Source of the DNA: VAZQ01 sp036522235
Lineage (GTDB): Bacteria > Pseudomonadota > Alphaproteobacteria > Rhizobiales > Xanthobacteraceae
Length of the DNA: 13,372 nt
Assembly (NCBI GenBank): GCA_036522235.1
Contig: DATDGG010000289.1
Location: 1-13,372, forward strand
Reading direction: 5' to 3'
Shown here one piece after another: positions 1-6,387 of this stretch. The notes beneath the pieces were generated by a model. It saw nothing but the letters and a program-made list of their open reading frames with translations, had not been told where the DNA came from and did no database searches. The position numbers were made by a program, and so were the translations under genes. Every line of letters starts with the position of its first letter. The first letter of the stretch is position 1.

Positions 1-51
1 GACAAAAACTCTCTTAGACGTATCCACGCCAATTCGGATAATCTTCGTCAT
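1..51 (-). CDS. IS110-family transposase/recombinase, N-terminal 17 codons (cut by window edge)
   Basis: The minus strand from 51 to 1 reads MTKIIRIGVDTSKRVFV with no stop and continues beyond the left edge. The pattern IG(V)DTSK.VF is the start of the RuvC-like DEDD domain of IS110-family recombinases, and Asp10 would be the first catalytic acidic residue. In this family the protein moves its element through a structured bridge RNA made from the element's own non-coding end. A GGGAG ribosome-binding site lies about 8 bases before the ATG, inside a predicted stem (51-62 paired with 108-119). Only 17 residues are visible, so it is unknown whether the gene is intact or whether it is of the IS110 or IS1111 subgroup. 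The family call rests on this short but distinctive motif. Confidence 0.8.
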   Translation of the reverse strand, partial: MTKIIRIGVDTSKRVFV

Positions 52-180
52 GGACGGCTCCCGCGTTTGAGATATGCACGACCTCATTCTGGCACATCGA
101 TGCCGTAGGGGGCCGTCCACCCCAACAGTAACCCCTGTGCCGTCGACCGATTTGCTTTCGTGTGCCCCGATGGAAGCCGT
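52..180 (-). mobile_element. Non-coding left end / leader of the IS110-family element (approximate)
   Basis: This is the stretch between the recombinase start and the REP-like palindrome at 181. It has no convincing gene. It contains a 12-position inverted repeat with one mismatch: TGGACGGCTCCC at 51-62 against the complement of 108-119. In a transcript of the minus strand this stem would cover the GGGAG ribosome-binding site and the start codon. IS110-group elements carry the bridge RNA upstream of the recombinase gene, so this stretch is where such an RNA would sit. IS1111-group elements carry it at the other end. The outer boundary near 180 is a guess, placed where the neighbouring palindrome begins. 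Confidence 0.4.
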
Positions 181-215
181 GGTTACTGGGTCGCCCGCTT
201 TCGCGGGCGATGACA
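181..215. repeat. REP-like palindrome
   Basis: TCGCCCGC (191-198) pairs perfectly with GCGGGCGA (203-210) around a 4-base loop, flanked by GGTTACTGGG on the left and TGACAG on the right. This layout matches the dispersed extragenic palindromes frequent in Bradyrhizobium and related genomes. It lies next to the IS110 end; several IS110-family elements are known to insert in or near REP sequences. Only one copy is in the window, so its repetitive nature is inferred from resemblance. Confidence 0.6.
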
Positions 216-231
216 GCAGCAATGTGGATCA

Positions 232-313
232 AGTGTTAGCGCCACAACACTAGCGAACCCTTTTCGCTACGGCGCCTTCAAGGACGTCTAATGAGCGTCG
301 AGCCGCCGCTCAT
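232..313. terminator. Three consecutive hairpins downstream of the HiPIP gene
   Basis: Three perfect inverted repeats follow one another: AGTGTT 232-237 with AACACT 246-251; TAGCGAA 251-257 with TTCGCTA 263-269; and ATGAGCG 291-297 with CGCTCAT 307-313, the last touching the HiPIP stop codon. They lie 3' of the minus-strand HiPIP gene and could stop or stabilise its transcript. None is followed by a clear U-run in that direction, so factor-independent termination is uncertain. Confidence 0.35.
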
Positions 314-615
314 CAGGTGTGCGCGCCGCGATCGAGCGGGGAAAACGTCGTATAGATGGGGCACCAGCCTGCCGGGCTGATTTCACCCTCGACCAGAACG
401 CAACTATTGGGAATTACGAAATACGGGCAGCCGCCGCAACTCTCGTTCGCCTTCGGATGGTCCTGATACCGAGCGGCGGCCTGTGTCAGTTTCTTCTGAT
501 CCTGAGGCTTGTAAATTTGAGCTTCGGCAGGCGCGGCGCGGCCACAGGTCGCGGCGGTGGCCACAGCACCCACAGTCTTGATAAAGGCCCTCCGCGATGA
601 TCCGAAAGTCGGCAT
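313..615 (-). CDS. High-potential iron-sulfur protein (HiPIP), Tat-exported
   Basis: Encodes 100 residues. The start at 615 is chosen because AAGGAGGGA sits directly upstream at good spacing; longer in-frame starts lack this. The N-terminus has a clean twin-arginine signal (SRRAFIK, residues 7-13) and a hydrophobic stretch ending near residue 32, as expected for a protein exported folded with its cofactor. Four cysteines (60, 63, 72, 85) in the order CX2C-X8-C-X12-C, with an aromatic GWC at the last one, match the [4Fe-4S] ligand pattern of small HiPIPs. HiPIPs are periplasmic one-electron carriers of phototrophic and some respiratory electron chains. No partner reductase or oxidase gene is adjacent: it stands between an IS end and gene remnants. 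The product call is firm; the physiological partner is unknown. Confidence 0.9.
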   Translation of the reverse strand: MPTFGSSRRAFIKTVGAVATAATCGRAAPAEAQIYKPQDQKKLTQAAARYQDHPKANESCGGCPYFVIPNSCVLVEGEISPAGWCPIYTTFSPLDRGAHT

Positions 616-644
616 GGCTGTTCCCTCCTTGGCGCGGCGGCTCA

Positions 645-679
645 ATGATATCCCAAGTACCACGACCAGCCAATGCTGG
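645..679 (-). promoter_or_regulatory. Candidate promoter and palindromic site for the HiPIP gene
   Basis: On the minus strand TTGGCT (668-673) and TATCAT (645-650) are separated by 17 bases, a fair sigma70-type pair about 30 bases before the HiPIP start. The -35 box overlaps the inverted repeat CCAGC (666-670) and GCTGG (675-679) with a 4-base centre, which could be a regulator site. This is a visual match only. Confidence 0.35.
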
Positions 680-693
680 CGCGGAACAATACC

Positions 694-801
694 GGCAGTC
701 GCCGGATCAAGGTCGATGCGGCGATGCGCGCGATTCCGGTCATCGTAGTTATTTCGTATTCCCTAAACGGTGAGGAGGCCCGGGCGCGCGGCGACGGCGC
801 G
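694..801 (+). pseudogene. Response-regulator receiver-domain fragment
   Basis: The plus-strand frame reads RRIKVDAAMRAIPVIVVISY followed by SLNGEEARARGDGA. This follows the alpha3-beta4-alpha4 part of CheY-like receiver domains, usually of the form RQIKADPATRxIPVIVVTSYALSGDEARARAAGC. The Ser in VISYS takes the place of the conserved Thr/Ser switch residue. The phosphorylated aspartate region upstream and the conserved Lys region downstream are both absent, and the frame then runs into unrelated GC-rich sequence. It is therefore a short internal remnant. It lies upstream of the HiPIP promoter and reads away from that gene. Confidence 0.6.
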
Positions 802-848
802 CGCGCGGGTCGGGTAACCCGATTGTGTTTATTGCGATCGGCACCGCT

Positions 849-1408
849 CTATCCGAAGGAGAGACTCATAAGCTCCAGCGCGGCGCGACCCGCGAGCGCA
901 AGGGATTCGCGAGGGTTTCTCTCATCTCGAAATGATTGTAGTTCTCGCCAACGAGGAGCTTCACGGGCTTTCCCGCGGCTCTGACTGCGTCCGCAAAATC
1001 GCGACTTTGCCGCTGGAAATCCGGCGTCTCGTTGGTCCCGTATGCGACCACGACGGGCGCGCGAAGCCGATCGATATGTCGCTGCGGGCTCAGCGCATTC
1101 TCCACCTCGTCCGTGAACTTGACGTAGGATGAGCGGGCCGAGAGCCGCGGCGCTTTGAGGTCAAACATGCCGCTGATGCATAATCCGCCCTTTATGAAAT
1201 CGGCTGGAACTCCAAACCCTCCCGCCGCCCAATCGGTCGTGAGCGCGACACCTGCCAGGTGGCCACCCGACGAATGACCGCCGATGTAAAGCCGGCTGGC
1301 ATCGCCGCCGAAGCTCGCCGCATTCTTGTAGACCCACACTATGGCGCGGCGCACCTGATCGGCCAGCGGCAGAAGATTGCCCTGCACCCTGAAGCTCTCC
1401 TCCTGCGC
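849..1408 (-). pseudogene. Alpha/beta-hydrolase (esterase/arylformamidase-like) remnant
   Basis: The main open stretch (GTG at 1387 down to 866) encodes about 173 residues with VRRAIVWVYKNAASFGGD, the nucleophile elbow GHSSGGH, an acid-side segment (YGTNETPDFQRQ) and the catalytic-His segment NYNHFE. These are the core and C-terminal half of the BD-FAE/kynurenine-formamidase-like hydrolases. The N-terminal third with the oxyanion HGG motif is missing: seven codons before the GTG there is an in-frame TAG (1409-1411) and no hydrolase sequence beyond it. Near 899-901 the frame is broken. Adding one base after NP restores ALAGRAALELMSLSFG and a stop at 849-851, the usual ending of this family. 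Both lesions argue for a dead gene. The original substrate cannot be told. Confidence 0.8.
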
Positions 1409-1854
1409 CTATCGGGTTGCGGTGGGCCCTGGTTGCGTGCGCCTCTTGACGGATGGGCGCGATCGGCCTATTCGGGAAATTGAAACTGGTGATTTGCGCG
1501 CCGATCTCGGGCCTGCCGAGGTCGGCTTTTTGTTTTGCGCAGGCGAGCTCCGGCCGCCATCCTTGCGTGGTCTGCATGGCTCCGAGGCTCTCGGATGCCG
1601 GGTTTGTTGTTTCCGAATTGTATTATCAATGGCCGCGCGCTTGGAGCCATGCGATTTTGGCGGGTGCTCGCGCGCCGGCGGAGCGTCGATGAGCGGCCAG
1701 AGGGAGCATCGGCCGGGGAAGAAAGCCAGGTCTTGATTCCCGGCCCTCAGGATTGCGACCGCGATGCGCGTCCGCCAGGATAGAAACCATGGGCGAAGCG
1801 GGCTTGGTAAGTCCCGCCCGGGATATGCGCCGCAAGCAGAGAGGAATCCGGGCA
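1409..1854. other. Gene-poor stretch between the hydrolase remnant and the esterase
   Basis: No convincing gene is seen in about 450 bases. A plus-strand frame ending with TGA at 1481-1483 stops 17 bases before the strong terminator at 1500-1536 and may be the last codons of a lost plus-strand gene, but its residues are not recognisable. The remaining part leads into the esterase gene. The open frames on both strands here have no domain signature and no ribosome-binding site. Confidence 0.5.
1500..1536 (+). terminator. Strong rho-independent terminator, plus strand
   Basis: GCCGATCTCGG (1500-1510) pairs with CCGAGGTCGGC (1516-1526) over 11 positions with a single G-U pair and a 5-base loop, followed directly by TTTTTGTTTT. 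It reads only in the plus direction; the other strand lacks a U-run after the stem. No intact plus-strand gene precedes it, so it is probably the leftover end of a deleted gene or the end of an unannotated small RNA. Confidence 0.8.
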
Positions 1855-3126
1855 ATGACCAACACAGGCACAAGGTCGGACGCACCCCGGCGCATGAAGC
1901 GCATGGCGGTCGCGTGCGCGCTCGTCCTCATGGTGACCGGGCACGGCACACCGGGAGGAGAACTCGCCGCCGCGCAAGCGCAGGACGCAACGCCGGCGCC
2001 CTCGACATATGGAAACTTTTATGCCGGCGGCTCCTACGACAAGGCGCACCCGGCCCGGCACATGATTGGACAGATGTATGTCCAATTCCAGATTCCGGCG
2101 CAGCTGCGACACCCGCTTCCCATTGTCCTCATCCACGGCGGCGATCAAACGGGCGCCGGTTGGTTCTCGACGCCGGACGGCCGGCCGGGATGGGCGCAAT
2201 ACTTCGTGCGCCTGGGATACGGCGTCTACGTCGTCGATCAGGTCGCGCGCGGGCGCTCGGCTTTCGTCCCCGAGGTCTACGGCGCCACGAGCGGCCAGCC
2301 GCTCGACTATGTCATGCAGAAGTTCACCTCGCAGGAACGCTACAAGCTTTGGCCGCAAGCGGCTCTGCATACGCAATGGCCGGGCAGGGGCGAGCCCGGC
2401 GATCCGGCCTTCGACCAGTATGCGTCGTCCGAGGCGCAGGGAATGGAGAACCGCGCCTTGCAGACGCAGATGAACGTCGATGCGCTGGCGGCGCTGCTGG
2501 ATCGAATCGGCGCTTCGGTCATCCTGGTGCATTCGCAATCCGGCGCTTATGCCTGGCCGTTGGCGCAGGCGCGGCCGGCTCTGGTCAAAGCCATCGTTGC
2601 GGTCGAGCCCGCGGGTCCGCCGGTTCACGACGTCGTGGTGCACAGCGCCCAGCGGTTCGATGTCGGTTGGGACAACGCCATCAAGCAGACGGAAGACGAC
2701 TATTACCGCGACAATCCCGGCGTAAAGCCGTACGGCCTCACCAGCATTCCGCTGCAATATGCGCCGGCCGTGACGCCGCAGTCGCCCTTATCTTTCGTGC
2801 AGCAGGAGAAGCCGGAACGCCGCGATCTCGCGCGTTGCTGGCGGCAGCAGGAGCCCGCGCGCAAGCTCGTCGCCGTAGGAGAGCGCCCGATCATGGTGCT
2901 GGAGGCGGAGGCGTCGTTCTACGCCGGCTACAATCATTGCAATGTCGAATATCTGCGGCAGGCGGGGGTCGATGCGACCTTCATCAAGCTCGCCGAGCTC
3001 GGCATCCATGGCAACGGCCACATGATGATGCTGGAGAAGAACAGCGATCAGGTGGCGCAGGTCATCGCCGATTGGCTCGAGAAGGTTCTGGGGCCGATCG
3101 AGGCGGCGCAGCGGAGCGCGCACTGA
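1855..3126 (+). CDS. Exported alpha/beta hydrolase, esterase-713-like
   Basis: Encodes 423 residues. The start at 1855 is preferred because AGAGAGGAA lies 8 bases upstream; an in-frame ATG further up has no such site, and MKRMAVACALVLM downstream is the start of the hydrophobic signal core. A Sec-type signal peptide with a long n-region ends near AQAQ. The mature part begins with the family-typical stretch STYGNFYAGGSYD, then IVLIHGGDQTGAGW (oxyanion region) and a lid region. The nucleophile elbow is HSQSG with Ser229, the acid is probably Glu251 in VEPAGPP, and the base is His389 in IHGNGHMMM. HSQSG with a glutamate after the next strand is characteristic of the esterase-713-like family, whose natural substrates are poorly defined. 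It converges on the small exported protein gene at 3206. Family call good, substrate unknown. Confidence 0.9.
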   Translation: MTNTGTRSDAPRRMKRMAVACALVLMVTGHGTPGGELAAAQAQDATPAPSTYGNFYAGGSYDKAHPARHMIGQMYVQFQIPAQLRHPLPIVLIHGGDQTGAGWFSTPDGRPGWAQYFVRLGYGVYVVDQVARGRSAFVPEVYGATSGQPLDYVMQKFTSQERYKLWPQAALHTQWPGRGEPGDPAFDQYASSEAQGMENRALQTQMNVDALAALLDRIGASVILVHSQSGAYAWPLAQARPALVKAIVAVEPAGPPVHDVVVHSAQRFDVGWDNAIKQTEDDYYRDNPGVKPYGLTSIPLQYAPAVTPQSPLSFVQQEKPERRDLARCWRQQEPARKLVAVGERPIMVLEAEASFYAGYNHCNVEYLRQAGVDATFIKLAELGIHGNGHMMMLEKNSDQVAQVIADWLEKVLGPIEAAQRSAH

Positions 3127-3166
3127 GCGAGCTCGCTGCGGCCGGCGCGAGTTGCTCGGATCGGTG

Positions 3167-3200
3167 CCCGAACCTCGGGTGCGCCTTCTGCCAGGGCAGA
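3167..3200. terminator. Paired small hairpins in the convergent gap
   Basis: CCCGA (3167-3171) with TCGGG (3175-3179), and TCTGC (3187-3191) with GCAGA (3196-3200), lie between the convergent stops at 3126 and 3206. They are short and lack U-runs, so a role as a shared terminator is only possible. Confidence 0.25.
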
Positions 3201-3205
3201 GAGAT

Positions 3206-3568
3206 TTATCCTACGGGACGACCCTGCGCACGAACGCGCTGGATTCGATCTCGAATGTTTGCAATTTGTACCAGCACAGCAGACGAACTCACTTGCGACG
3301 CCTGCTGCGCTACCTGCCGGGCGGTTGGCGACGCCTGCCGGTAGATCTGCTGGAGTTGATCTTCAAAGGCTTTAAGTTGTGCTTGCGCAGCAGGCGACGC
3401 AAATCGCGGGTCGGCCTCCAAAGCTCGAACCTCTCTAAGTGCTGCGTGCAGGGAGGGAATGCCGCAGTGGGCATAGGCTTGCGGAACGTGCGCCACCGCA
3501 AGGGTGGCCGCAACCGCGCCTGTCAAAACAAGCCTGGTCGTCACAGAACCGAAATCGACCAACTTCAT
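3206..3568 (-). CDS. Small exported helical protein of unknown function
   Basis: Encodes 120 residues. The start at 3568 is set by GAAGGAGGA just upstream; a longer frame exists but has no ribosome-binding site. Residues 1-34 form a Sec signal peptide (hydrophobic TGAVAATLAVAHV, cleavage likely after AYA). The mature part of about 86 residues is rich in Ala, Gln, Arg and Val with heptad-like spacing (LHAALREVRALEADPRF, LKAFEDQLQQIY, VLVQIANIRDRIQRVR). This suggests two to three amphipathic helices, perhaps a coiled coil. A single cysteine lies right after the predicted cleavage site, but AYAHC is not a good lipobox. It starts 83 bases after the pepN stop on the same strand and could be read through from it, though its own strong ribosome-binding site suggests independent translation. 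No known family recognised. Confidence 0.7.
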   Translation of the reverse strand: MKLVDFGSVTTRLVLTGAVAATLAVAHVPQAYAHCGIPSLHAALREVRALEADPRFASPAAQAQLKAFEDQLQQIYRQASPTARQVAQQASQVSSSAVLVQIANIRDRIQRVRAQGRPVG

Positions 3569-3651
3569 GGCCTTCCTCCTTCGATAAGGGACGGATCCGT
3601 CGTCGGGGGCAAACGTAGCTCGCGCAGAATTGCAATTCAAGCCGGAGCGCG

Positions 3652-6309
3652 TCACGCCTTCGTCTCGCCGAGCGCGCGGGTGGCGATGTCATGCACGTCG
3701 CGCGACAGCGCAGGCGCCGCGCTGACACGGCGCAGCGCCGCCTCCGCCAGCGCCCGGCGCGAGGGCTCGAGCACGCGCCAGCTCTTGAGCGCCGAGAGCA
3801 GGCGCGCCGCCACTTGCGGGTTCTTGGGGTCGAGCGCGAGCACCGTGTCGACCAGGAATCCGTAACCGCCGCCGTCGGGGCGGTTGAACTCGCGCTGGTT
3901 CATCATGGCGAACGCGCCGATGAGCGAGCGCACCCGGTTGGGATTGGTGAACGAGAACGCGGGATGCTGGGTGAGCGCCTTGACACGCGCGAGCGTCGCG
4001 GGCTCCGGGATGGCGGCCTGCAGCGCCAGCCATTTGTCCACGATCAGCGGATCGTTGCCGTAGCGGGCGTAGAAGTCGGCCAGCACGGCGGCGCGTTCCG
4101 GCACGTCGCGCAGCGACAGCGTCGCCAGCGCGGCGATGCGGTCGGTCATGTTGTCGGCGGCCTGGTACTGGCGGGCGGCGCGCGCGACCGCGTCGGGCTG
4201 TGCGGCCGCGACCAGGAGGTCGAGGCACACATTGCGCAAGGCGCGGCGGCCGGCGCCGGTCGCATCGGGGCGGTAGGGTGCGTTGTCGTCGAGACGCTGG
4301 TAGCGCTCGGCCAGCTCGGCCGCCAGATGGGTCCCGATCGCGGCGCGCAAACCCGCGCGCGCGGTGAAGATCGCGTCCGGATCGATGTCGCGGCCGATCT
4401 CGCGGGCGATGTCGGTCTCCCCCGGCGGCGTCAGCGCCTGCGCCACGAAGGCCGGCTCGAGCTTGGGATCGGCAAAGATCGCGGCGAGCGCCTCGAGCAG
4501 GCCGGGATCGCTGCGCGCCGCTTCGCGCCCGCGCAGCGCCGCCACATTGTCCACCAATAAACGCGTCGCCAGCGCCTGCACGGCCTGCCAGCGGTTGAAC
4601 GGATCGCGGTCATGGGCCGCGAGGAAGCGGAGGTCGTCGGCGCTTAGATTGGCGGTGAGCCGGATCGGAGCGGAAAAGCCGCGGTTGAGCGAGGGCACCG
4701 GCGCCTCGTCCACCTCCGTGAACACGAGGGTCTCGGCCGCCTGGGTGAGCGCAATGACGCCGCCCTCGAGCGGCCGCCCGTCCGCGAGCTTGAGCTTCAA
4801 ATCCGCGCCGTTGCGGCCGACGAGCCCGGTCGCGAGCGGGATCACCATCGGCGCCTTGTCGGTTTGCCCCGGCGTCGGCGGCACCGTCTGGGCGAGCTCC
4901 AGGCGGTAGGTCCGGCTCGGCGCATGGTAGGTGCCGTTGGCGACCACCTCGGGCGTGCCGGCCTGCGAATACCAGAGCATGAATTGATCGAGATTGGTCG
5001 GCGCGGCATCCGCGAAACACTGCACGAATTGCTCGACGGTCGCCGCCTCGCCGTCGTGGCGCTCGAAATAGAGGTCCATGCCGCGGCGGAATTTCTCTGG
5101 GCCGAGCAGCGTCTTGAGCATCCGCACCACCTCGGCGCCCTTCTCGTAGACCGTGGTGGTGTAGAAGTTGTTGATCTCGTGATAGAGCGCCGGCCGTACC
5201 GGATGGGCGAGCGGTCCCGCGTCCTCGACGAATTGATGCGCGCGCAGCGCCCGCACGTCGCTGATGCGCTCGACCGGGCGCGCGCGCTGATCGGCGCTGA
5301 ACTCCTGGTCGCGGAACACCGTGAGGCCTTCCTTGAGGCAAAGCTGGAACCAGTCGCGGCAGGTGATGCGGTTGCCGGTCCAATTGTGGAAATATTCGTG
5401 CGCGATGACCGCCTCGATGGCGGCGAAGTCCGCATCGGTCGCGGTCGCCGGGCTCGCCAGCACGTATTTGTCGTTGAAGACGTTGAGGCCCTTGTTCTCC
5501 ATGGCGCCCATATTGAAGTCGGACACCGCGACGATCATGAACGTGTCGAGATCGTATTCGCGGCCGAAAACCTCCTCGTCCCAGCGCATGGCGCGTTTGA
5601 GCGCATCCATCGCATAGGCGCAGCGGTCCTCCTTGCCGGGCTCGACATAGATGCGCAGCGCGACCTCGCGCCCCGACATCGTGCGCAGGCGATCCTCCAC
5701 GCAGCCGAGCTTGCCGCCGACAAGCGCGAACAGATAGCTCGGCTTGGGAAACGGATCATGCCAGGTGGCGAAGTGGCGTGATGTGCCGGCGATCTTGCCC
5801 GATGCCTTGAGGTTGCCGTTGGCGAGCAGCACCGGCGCATCGGCGATCTCGGCCTCGATGCGGGTGGTGTAGACCGCCATGACGTCGGGCCGGTCGGGAA
5901 AATAGGTGATGCGGCGGAAGCCTTCGGCCTCGCACTGGGTGCAATAGGTCGCGCCCGAGCGGTAGAGGCCCATCAGGCGGGTATTGGCGGAGGGGTCGAT
6001 GACGGTCTCGATCTCGAGCTCGCACCGCCGCTGCGGCGGTTGCGCGATGGTCAGACGGTCGGCGTCCGCCACATACTGCTCGGGCGCGAGCAGCGCGCCG
6101 TCGAGCTTGAGCGAGCGCAGGTCGAGGCCGTCGCCGTCGAGGACGAGCGGGGCCGGCGCGGCGCCCTGCGGATTGGGCTTGAGGACGAGCCGCGCCCGCA
6201 CCCGCGTGGCGGTGGGGTCGAGCGACACGTCGAGGTCGACCGTTTCGACCAGCCAGTCGGGAGGGCGATAATCCTTGAGGCAGACGGGGGGAGCTTGTTC
6301 GGTGCGCAT
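3652..6309 (-). CDS. pepN: Aminopeptidase N (M1 zinc metallopeptidase)
   Basis: Encodes 885 residues, close to the roughly 870-880 of proteobacterial PepN. It removes N-terminal residues from peptides in the cytoplasm; no signal peptide is present. Visible features are the substrate-anchoring GAMEN at 268-272, zinc ligands in HEYFHNW (His304, His308) with catalytic Glu305, the third ligand Glu327 in LKEGLT, and the transition-state Tyr388 in TTTVYEKG. The C-terminal half is the long alpha-helical repeat domain ending in DVHDIATRALGETKA. The start at 6309 (MRTEQAPP) fits the length of relatives although the ribosome-binding site is weak. The frame stays open far upstream across the opposite-strand dehydrogenase, which is not part of the protein. 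It is divergent from the alcohol dehydrogenase, with 78 bases between the two starts. Confidence 0.97.
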   Translation of the reverse strand: MRTEQAPPVCLKDYRPPDWLVETVDLDVSLDPTATRVRARLVLKPNPQGAAPAPLVLDGDGLDLRSLKLDGALLAPEQYVADADRLTIAQPPQRRCELEIETVIDPSANTRLMGLYRSGATYCTQCEAEGFRRITYFPDRPDVMAVYTTRIEAEIADAPVLLANGNLKASGKIAGTSRHFATWHDPFPKPSYLFALVGGKLGCVEDRLRTMSGREVALRIYVEPGKEDRCAYAMDALKRAMRWDEEVFGREYDLDTFMIVAVSDFNMGAMENKGLNVFNDKYVLASPATATDADFAAIEAVIAHEYFHNWTGNRITCRDWFQLCLKEGLTVFRDQEFSADQRARPVERISDVRALRAHQFVEDAGPLAHPVRPALYHEINNFYTTTVYEKGAEVVRMLKTLLGPEKFRRGMDLYFERHDGEAATVEQFVQCFADAAPTNLDQFMLWYSQAGTPEVVANGTYHAPSRTYRLELAQTVPPTPGQTDKAPMVIPLATGLVGRNGADLKLKLADGRPLEGGVIALTQAAETLVFTEVDEAPVPSLNRGFSAPIRLTANLSADDLRFLAAHDRDPFNRWQAVQALATRLLVDNVAALRGREAARSDPGLLEALAAIFADPKLEPAFVAQALTPPGETDIAREIGRDIDPDAIFTARAGLRAAIGTHLAAELAERYQRLDDNAPYRPDATGAGRRALRNVCLDLLVAAAQPDAVARAARQYQAADNMTDRIAALATLSLRDVPERAAVLADFYARYGNDPLIVDKWLALQAAIPEPATLARVKALTQHPAFSFTNPNRVRSLIGAFAMMNQREFNRPDGGGYGFLVDTVLALDPKNPQVAARLLSALKSWRVLEPSRRALAEAALRRVSAAPALSRDVHDIATRALGETKA

Positions 6310-6387
6310 AGAGACTTGGTGGACTTGGCCGACGCATTGGTCAAGATGCTCCTCTCCGTTCGCGAGCGCACCGGGAAGGGTCAGCCG

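Noticed and set aside
14..232. 72-codon minus-strand frame at the left end
   Set aside because: It crosses the REP-like palindrome and the IS leader and overlaps the recombinase start in a different frame; no motif.
1412..1577. Frames upstream of the hydrolase remnant as its missing N-terminus
   Set aside because: None contains the HGG oxyanion motif or other family features, and the in-phase frame ends at TAG 1409-1411.
1764..3344. 526-codon plus-strand frame overlapping the esterase
   Set aside because: Same-strand shadow in another frame, Arg/Ala-rich; the esterase frame carries the signal peptide and catalytic motifs.
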